Below, one piece after another: positions 1 through 3,398 of a stretch of DNA of 5,664 bases. Every line of letters starts with the position of its first letter. Within the stretch, counting starts at the first letter, position 1. The notes under the pieces are model-generated. The model was not told the DNA's origin. It saw nothing but the letters and a program-made list of their open reading frames with translations, and did no database searches. A program made the position numbers and the translations under genes. Source of the stretch: Muribaculaceae bacterium (GTDB lineage: Bacteria; Bacteroidota; Bacteroidia; Bacteroidales; Muribaculaceae); assembly GCA_022511505.1 (NCBI GenBank), contig JAFLTK010000072.1, positions 1-5,664 on the forward strand, written 5' to 3'.

Positions 1-146
1 AAGATGTCACTCTCGTCGTCGGCGTATGTATATATATCCAAGAGGTCATCTCGGTCATAAAACATATCATTGTCGCCTGTCGACAGTCTATTCTTAAAAT
101 CTAAGTATAACTCGCGGCGAGGGTCAATTTCTTGATCTATAGACAT
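1..146 (-). CDS. N-terminal fragment of a small acidic protein, probably a tetratricopeptide-repeat (TPR) protein
   Basis: The minus strand is open from an ATG at 146-144 to the window edge, giving 48 codons with no stop. The protein begins MSIDQEIDPRRELYLDFKNR and continues with a very acidic stretch containing MFYDRDDLLDIYTYADDESD. The aromatic/acidic pattern (F-Y-D-x-D-D-L-x-D-I-Y-x-Y-A-D) resembles the start of Bacteroidales TPR proteins, where this segment precedes the first helical hairpin repeat. That resemblance is from memory, and no full TPR unit is visible here. The gene follows glnS on the same strand after a 127-bp gap filled with hairpins and repeats, so it could be read through from glnS or have its own promoter. 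I see no clear TAnnTTTG box or Shine-Dalgarno sequence just upstream; the leader is AT-rich (TATAATATATCC). I am fairly sure it is a real gene and less sure of the family. Confidence 0.6.
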   Translation of the reverse strand, partial: MSIDQEIDPRRELYLDFKNRLSTGDNDMFYDRDDLLDIYTYADDESDI

Positions 147-171
147 CTTGGATATATTATAGTGAATTTGC

Positions 172-223
172 TTAATGATGTTGATGGCTGAAGAGACAAT
201 CCTTCACCCATCAACAACATTAA
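172..223. repeat. Imperfect inverted repeat with a 22-bp stem and 8-nt loop
   Basis: The arms at 172-193 and 202-223 pair at 20 of 22 positions around the loop AGACAATC. The core of the left arm is TTGATGG and of the right arm CCATCAA; the two mismatches are at stem positions 7 and 17. Both ends of the element are TTAA. As minus-strand RNA it would sit in the leader of the downstream TPR-like gene, 25 nt before its start codon. No U-tract follows on either strand, so it is not a textbook intrinsic terminator. It could be an RNA-protecting or regulatory stem, or part of a dispersed intergenic repeat. Confidence 0.8.
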
Positions 224-250
224 ACTTTAAACTTGTAAACTCTAAACTTT
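221..250. repeat. Four degenerate tandem TAAACTT-type units
   Basis: Consecutive units read TAAACTT (221-227), TAAACTTG (228-235), TAAACTC (236-242) and TAAACTT (243-249), then run into the TAAG that opens the palindrome at 249-272. The block bridges the two inverted repeats of this gap and overlaps the outer base pairs of both. It encodes nothing. It is too short and irregular to be a CRISPR, and its role is unknown. Confidence 0.75.
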
Positions 251-272
251 AAGTCTCGCAAGCGAGACTTAA
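249..272 (-). terminator. Perfect palindrome after glnS, probable hairpin terminator
   Basis: Arms TTAAGTCTCGC (249-259) and GCGAGACTTAA (262-272) are perfectly complementary around AA. The palindrome begins one base beyond the glnS stop codon. In the minus-strand transcript the hairpin would close on a G-CUUG-C tetraloop, a known stable RNA loop. The sequence that follows in the transcript is A/U-rich (AGUUUAGAGUUU) but lacks a continuous U-tract. It therefore looks like a 3'-end or processing hairpin, or a leaky intrinsic terminator, rather than a textbook one. The dyad could also be a protein-binding site. Confidence 0.6.
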
Positions 273-273
273 G

Positions 274-1980
274 TTATTTATTCTTTGCCTTTTCCCAACT
301 ATCCTTTAGCGAGATGGTGCGGTTAAACACAATTTCGCTGTCGGTGCAGTCGAGGTCGGGCGTAAAATAGCCGATGCGCTGGAACTGGTAGGGCGTGCCG
401 GGTTTCAGGTTCTGAGCGAGGAACGGCTCAATCTTGACGCCGGTGACAACCTTGAGCGAGTCGGGGTTCAGCATTTCGCGGAAATCACGATCGGGCTCGG
501 CTGCCGGGTTCTCAACGTTGAACAGGCGGTCATAGAGGCGCACTGTCGCATCGACGGCATGCTTGGCCGACACCCAGTGGAGCGTACCCTTGACCTTGCG
601 CATGCTGCCGGGCAGACCGCTGCGGGTCTCGGGGTCGTAGGTGCAATGGATTTCAACGATGTTGCCCTCGTCGTCCTTGACAACGTCGGTACACTTAATA
701 ATATAGCCACCTTTGAGACGCACTTCGCCGCCGGGAGCCAGACGGAAGAATTTCTTGGGCGGATTTTCCATAAAGTCCTCGCGCTCGATGTAAATCTCGC
801 GGCTGAACGGCATTTGGTGCGTGCCGCTGTCGGGCTGTTCGGGATTGTTTTCCATCTCGAGAATTTCTTCCTTGTCCTCGGGATAGTTGGTGATGACAAC
901 CTTGACGGGGTTGATGACGGCCATGCCGCGGGTTGCAACGCGGTTGAGGTCGTCACGAACGGCATGCTCCAACAGCGAGATGCTGTTCAGAGCCTCATAT
1001 TTAGTGTAGCCGATAAGGTCTATAAAGTTGCGGATTGATGCCGGAGTATAACCGCGGCGACGCATACCCGAGATAGTCGGCATGCGGGGGTCATCCCATC
1101 CGGCAACGAGCCCCTCCTTTACCAACTGCAACAGCTTGCGCTTTGACATCACCGTGTAGGTCAGGTTCAAGCGGTTGAACTCAATCTGGCGGGGACGATA
1201 GGTCTCGTCGGCCAGTTCGTCGACAAAGTAGTCGTAAAGCGGACGGTGGGGCACAAACTCGAGGGTGCAAATCGAGTGGGTCACACCCTCAAAATAGTCG
1301 CTCTGCCCGTGGGCGAAGTCATACATCGGGTAGACCTTCCACGTTGTCCCGGTGCGATGATGGGGATGCTTGATGATGCGATACATGATGGGGTCGCGGA
1401 AGTGCATGTTGTCGCTCGCCATGTCAATTTTGGCACGGAGCACGCGGGCGCCCTCCTCAAACTCGCCGGCATTCATCCTCTGAAACAGGTCGAGGTTCTC
1501 CTCAACCGAGCGGTTGCGGTAAGGGCTCTCGATTCCGGGACGTGTCGGCGTACCCTTCTGAGCGGCAATCTCCTCTGACGTCTGGTCGTCAACGTATGCC
1601 TTACCCTCGCGTATCAGTCTGAGTGCCAGTTCATAAAGCTGAGGAAAATAGTCGCTTGCATAATATTCGCGGTCGCCCCAGTCAAAACCGAGCCAGTGGA
1701 TATCCTCTCTGATAGAGTCGACATATTCCACATCCTCCTTGACGGGATTGGTATCGTCAAAACGCAAATTGCAAGTGCCGCCAAACTTCTCGGCAACACC
1801 AAAATCCATGCAGATAGCCTTGGCATGGCCAATGTGGAGATAACCGTTGGGCTCGGGCGGAAAACGCGTGTTAAGCCGTCCGCCATTCTTGCCCTCCTTG
1901 AGGTCATCGGCCACTATTTGCTCTACAAAATTTAGCGAGCGTGTTGTCTCCTGAGACTCATTGTTGATTGTTTCGCTCAT
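274..1980 (-). CDS. glnS: Glutaminyl-tRNA synthetase (GlnRS, class I)
   Basis: This cytoplasmic enzyme attaches glutamine to tRNA-Gln using ATP. The 568-residue protein is close to the 554 residues of E. coli GlnRS and aligns with it over its whole length. The Rossmann catalytic core carries the HIGH motif (His49-Ile50-Gly51-His52 in PPEPNGYLHIGH), the acidic RFDDTNP segment (73-79, Asp75 matching the amino-group-recognising Asp of E. coli), YPMYDF (217-222, Tyr220 in the glutamine pocket) and the KMSKS-class loop VMSKRK (277-282). The C-terminal half (about 350-565) is the two-beta-barrel anticodon-binding part, with AVINPVK, KVKGTLHWVSAKHA and VFNRT. The HGQSDYFEGVTHS wording (224-236) differs from the E. 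coli form; from memory it is the version common in Bacteroidota. The start is supported by the alignment: NFVEQIVADDL follows a short variable tail, as in E. coli. No truncation or missing catalytic residue is seen. It follows the glycosyltransferase by 146 bp on the same strand and has its own candidate -7 box, so it is probably transcribed separately. Confidence 0.98.
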   Translation of the reverse strand: MSETINNESQETTRSLNFVEQIVADDLKEGKNGGRLNTRFPPEPNGYLHIGHAKAICMDFGVAEKFGGTCNLRFDDTNPVKEDVEYVDSIREDIHWLGFDWGDREYYASDYFPQLYELALRLIREGKAYVDDQTSEEIAAQKGTPTRPGIESPYRNRSVEENLDLFQRMNAGEFEEGARVLRAKIDMASDNMHFRDPIMYRIIKHPHHRTGTTWKVYPMYDFAHGQSDYFEGVTHSICTLEFVPHRPLYDYFVDELADETYRPRQIEFNRLNLTYTVMSKRKLLQLVKEGLVAGWDDPRMPTISGMRRRGYTPASIRNFIDLIGYTKYEALNSISLLEHAVRDDLNRVATRGMAVINPVKVVITNYPEDKEEILEMENNPEQPDSGTHQMPFSREIYIEREDFMENPPKKFFRLAPGGEVRLKGGYIIKCTDVVKDDEGNIVEIHCTYDPETRSGLPGSMRKVKGTLHWVSAKHAVDATVRLYDRLFNVENPAAEPDRDFREMLNPDSLKVVTGVKIEPFLAQNLKPGTPYQFQRIGYFTPDLDCTDSEIVFNRTISLKDSWEKAKNK

Positions 1981-2012
1981 AAATCTTTTAGGTTTATATC
2001 AGAAATAAAATG

Positions 2013-2020
2013 CAAAATTA
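2013..2020 (-). promoter_or_regulatory. Candidate glnS promoter, Bacteroidota -7 box
   Basis: On the minus strand this reads TAATTTTG, an exact match to the Bacteroidota -7 consensus TAnnTTTG, 32 bp upstream of the glnS ATG. Transcription would start about 25 nt before the start codon. No TTTG is present at the usual 19-21-bp spacing upstream; a TTTTGG lies only about 11 bp away. The call rests on the -7 box and its position. The leader AACCTAAAAGATTT has no Shine-Dalgarno sequence. Confidence 0.5.
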
Positions 2021-2063
2021 AGAATTTTTCCCAAAACCTCTCCCCTCTTTTCAAAACAATTTT

Positions 2064-2080
2064 TTCACTCACAAAGTGAA
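2064..2080 (-). other. Small hairpin in the glycosyltransferase-glnS gap, weak terminator candidate
   Basis: TTCACT and AGTGAA form a 6-bp stem around a 5-nt loop, 47 bp beyond the glycosyltransferase stop codon. In the minus-strand transcript it is followed by AAAAAUUGUUUUG, which is not a proper U-tract. It may mark the 3' end of the glycosyltransferase transcript. The rest of the 146-bp gap is AT-rich and shows nothing else except the glnS -7 box. Confidence 0.25.
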
Positions 2081-2126
2081 CTTCTCAAATTAGAGCCGGT
2101 TACCGATTTTTATAGTTACTTTGGTC

Positions 2127-3119
2127 TTACGCTTTTTGTTCGTTATAGGATTCAACTATATAGACGGGGCGTCCCTTTGTCTCGTTAAAGATTCGCCCTA
2201 TATATTCTCCGATAATACCAAGAGCTATTAGCTGAACACCACCCAAGAAAAGTAACGCACAGATTAAAGTGGGGAAACCTTGAACCGGGTCGCCGAATAT
2301 AAGAGTCTTTAGCAATATAAAAATCATATACCCAAGTGATATAAGGCTGACAAAGAAGCCCAAAAGTGTTGCAAATCTTAAAGGAGCGGTGGTAAAACTC
2401 GTTATACCTTCGATTGCAAGGTTAATCAATGAGGTTAATTTAAAAGATGATTTTCCTGAATTTCTATCGACCCGGTTAAATATAATTTCCTTCTTAGGAA
2501 ATCCTACCCAGCAAAACAATCCTTTGGTATAACGCTGTGTTTCTCTTAATTGTTTGAGAGCTTCAACTACACGACGATCCAAGAGACGGAAATCGCCAAC
2601 ATTGGGCAACACTTCTATTCTTGTAGAGTGTTGCAATATTGAATAATAGGCTAGAGAGAGACGTTTTCTTATCCAGCTTTCTTTCCCTCTATCGGCACGT
2701 TTCCCATAAACGTCGTCATAGCCCTTAAGCCACCAATATATCATTTGCGGGATTAAATCGACCGGGTCTTGAAGGTCGGCGTCCATAATGATGACAGCGT
2801 CGCCAAGAGCATAATCCAACCCGGCAAGCATTGCGCTTTCCTTACCAAAATTGCGTGAAAGATTTACAATATTTATTCTATTGTTTTCTTTGCGGAGTCT
2901 GCGCAAATCGTTTAATGTGGTATCTGACGAACCATCATTGACAAAAAGAAACTCCCAGCTAAAATCTTTGAGAGAAAAATTCCAATCTTGATCTTCTGTA
3001 TCCACGCCGTCATTGGTAGAGCGCAAGTCTCCATCAATCAACCTGTTAAGTTTCAAAATTAACTTATCAAGGTTGCTTGCCTCATTAAAAACAGGCACAA
3101 GAATTGTTATTTTCTTCAT
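2127..3119 (-). CDS. Family 2 glycosyltransferase, GtrB/DPM-like polyprenyl-phosphate sugar transferase with two C-terminal membrane helices
   Basis: This enzyme probably transfers a sugar from a nucleotide donor to undecaprenyl (polyprenyl) phosphate at the inner face of the inner membrane, giving a lipid-linked sugar for surface glycan or glycoconjugate modification. The GT-A domain opens with ITILVPVFNEASNL (4-17) and has FVNDGSSD (59-66), LSRNFGKESAMLAGLDYA (87-104), the metal/donor motif DADLQDP (113-119), and GDFRLLDRRV (175-184) before RYTKGLFCWVGF. Two hydrophobic segments follow (about 247-270 and 282-306), ending in IIGEYIGRIFNETKGRPVY, the usual tail of the GtrB/YkcC-type subgroup. 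At 330 residues it is of normal length. Residues about 29-53 form an acidic, Ser/Asp/Asn-rich insertion between the first helix and the second strand that I do not expect in GtrB homologues. The gene is more AT-rich than both neighbours. Its sugar cannot be told from sequence, and no flippase or GtrC-like partner is in view. Dolichyl-phosphate-mannose-synthase-like activity is an alternative name for the same family. Confidence 0.9.
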   Translation of the reverse strand: MKKITILVPVFNEASNLDKLILKLNRLIDGDLRSTNDGVDTEDQDWNFSLKDFSWEFLFVNDGSSDTTLNDLRRLRKENNRINIVNLSRNFGKESAMLAGLDYALGDAVIIMDADLQDPVDLIPQMIYWWLKGYDDVYGKRADRGKESWIRKRLSLAYYSILQHSTRIEVLPNVGDFRLLDRRVVEALKQLRETQRYTKGLFCWVGFPKKEIIFNRVDRNSGKSSFKLTSLINLAIEGITSFTTAPLRFATLLGFFVSLISLGYMIFILLKTLIFGDPVQGFPTLICALLFLGGVQLIALGIIGEYIGRIFNETKGRPVYIVESYNEQKA

Positions 3120-3158
3120 TTTAGTATATGCCGGAAAGTATATTAGCTAATTTTTTGG

Positions 3159-3190
3159 CAAACTTAACAAAAATGTTTAGAATTTACAAA
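3159..3190 (-). promoter_or_regulatory. Promoter of the glycosyltransferase gene (-33/-7 Bacteroidota type)
   Basis: On the minus strand, TTTG (3190-3187) is followed after exactly 20 bp by TAAGTTTG (3166-3159), matching the TTTG-N(about 19-20)-TAnnTTTG pattern of the Bacteroidota housekeeping sigma factor. The -7 box ends 39 bp before the ATG at 3119, predicting a leader of about 30 nt. No Shine-Dalgarno sequence is seen (TATACTAAA before the ATG). The -33 element lies within the left arm of the inverted repeat at 3181-3286. Confidence 0.6.
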
Positions 3191-3286
3191 TATGCCAAAA
3201 TTTAACACTTAGAGCCGACAAATTGGTTGTTTTAACTATTGTATATTACAACTAAAAAGTGTAATTTTGCGGCATATTGTAATTAT
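3181..3286. repeat. Imperfect inverted repeat with promoter elements in its arms
   Basis: The left arm (3181-3210), read on the minus strand, contains AAGTGTTAAATTTTGGCATA. The right arm (3257-3286), read on the plus strand, contains AAGTGTAATTTTGCGGCATA. They match with 1-2-nt indels, and the similarity runs on into ATTTGTAAAT versus ATTGTAATTA. The arms point outward and are separated by 46 bp. The right arm contains the -7 box of the plus-strand gene, and the left arm contains the -33 element of the minus-strand gene. It may be a duplicated promoter segment or a two-site operator for a shared regulator. Confidence 0.6.
3239..3269 (+). promoter_or_regulatory. Promoter of the lyase-like gene (-33/-7 Bacteroidota type)
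   Basis: TTG (3239-3241) is followed after 20 bp by TAATTTTG (3262-3269), an exact TAnnTTTG match and the same octamer as the glnS -7 box. It ends 54 bp before the ATG at 3324, so the leader would be roughly 45-50 nt. The leader is A/T-rich (TAATCTCAAAAGC before the ATG) without a Shine-Dalgarno sequence. Confidence 0.6.
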
Positions 3287-3323
3287 ATCAACTCAACGAA
3301 TTATTTTAAATAATCTCAAAAGC

Positions 3324-3398
3324 ATGAAAAAACCAATTTTCAGGCGAGCGGCAGCCGTGATTGTTGCGCTTGCCGGTTGTTTTGGCACATCGTGGGCG
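3324..3398 (+). other. Signal peptide of the lyase-like protein, with an embedded lipobox-like LAGC
   Basis: Residues 1-25 have a basic n-region (K2, K3, R7, R8), a hydrophobic core AAAVIVALAGCFG and a signal-peptidase-I-like end S-W-A before IGG. The core also contains LAGC (16-19), a perfect lipobox for signal peptidase II. The residues after Cys19 (FGTSWAIGG) lack the acidic surface-export signal typical of Bacteroidota surface lipoproteins. Export is clear; whether the protein is a lipoprotein or a soluble/secretion-system substrate is not. Confidence 0.75.

Noticed and set aside
221..250. TAAACTT repeats as a CRISPR array
   Set aside because: The units are 7-8 nt and contiguous without spacers, so they cannot be CRISPR repeats.
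468..965. Out-of-frame minus-strand open frames within glnS (also 1281-1472 and 1614-1907)
   Set aside because: Their translations are low-complexity Arg/Ser/Pro/Ala-rich strings in a shifted frame. The glnS frame itself aligns end to end with known GlnRS, so no frameshift is needed.
559..1038. Open frames on the plus strand inside glnS (also 1246-1578 and 1696-1935)
   Set aside because: They lie opposite a full-length, fully conserved glnS, have no promoter or recognisable domain, and reflect the codon composition of the real gene.
2095..2105. Small symmetric sequence CGGTTACCG after the glycosyltransferase as a terminator or operator
   Set aside because: Its arms are 4 bp with a 1-nt centre, too small to form a hairpin and unremarkable by chance.
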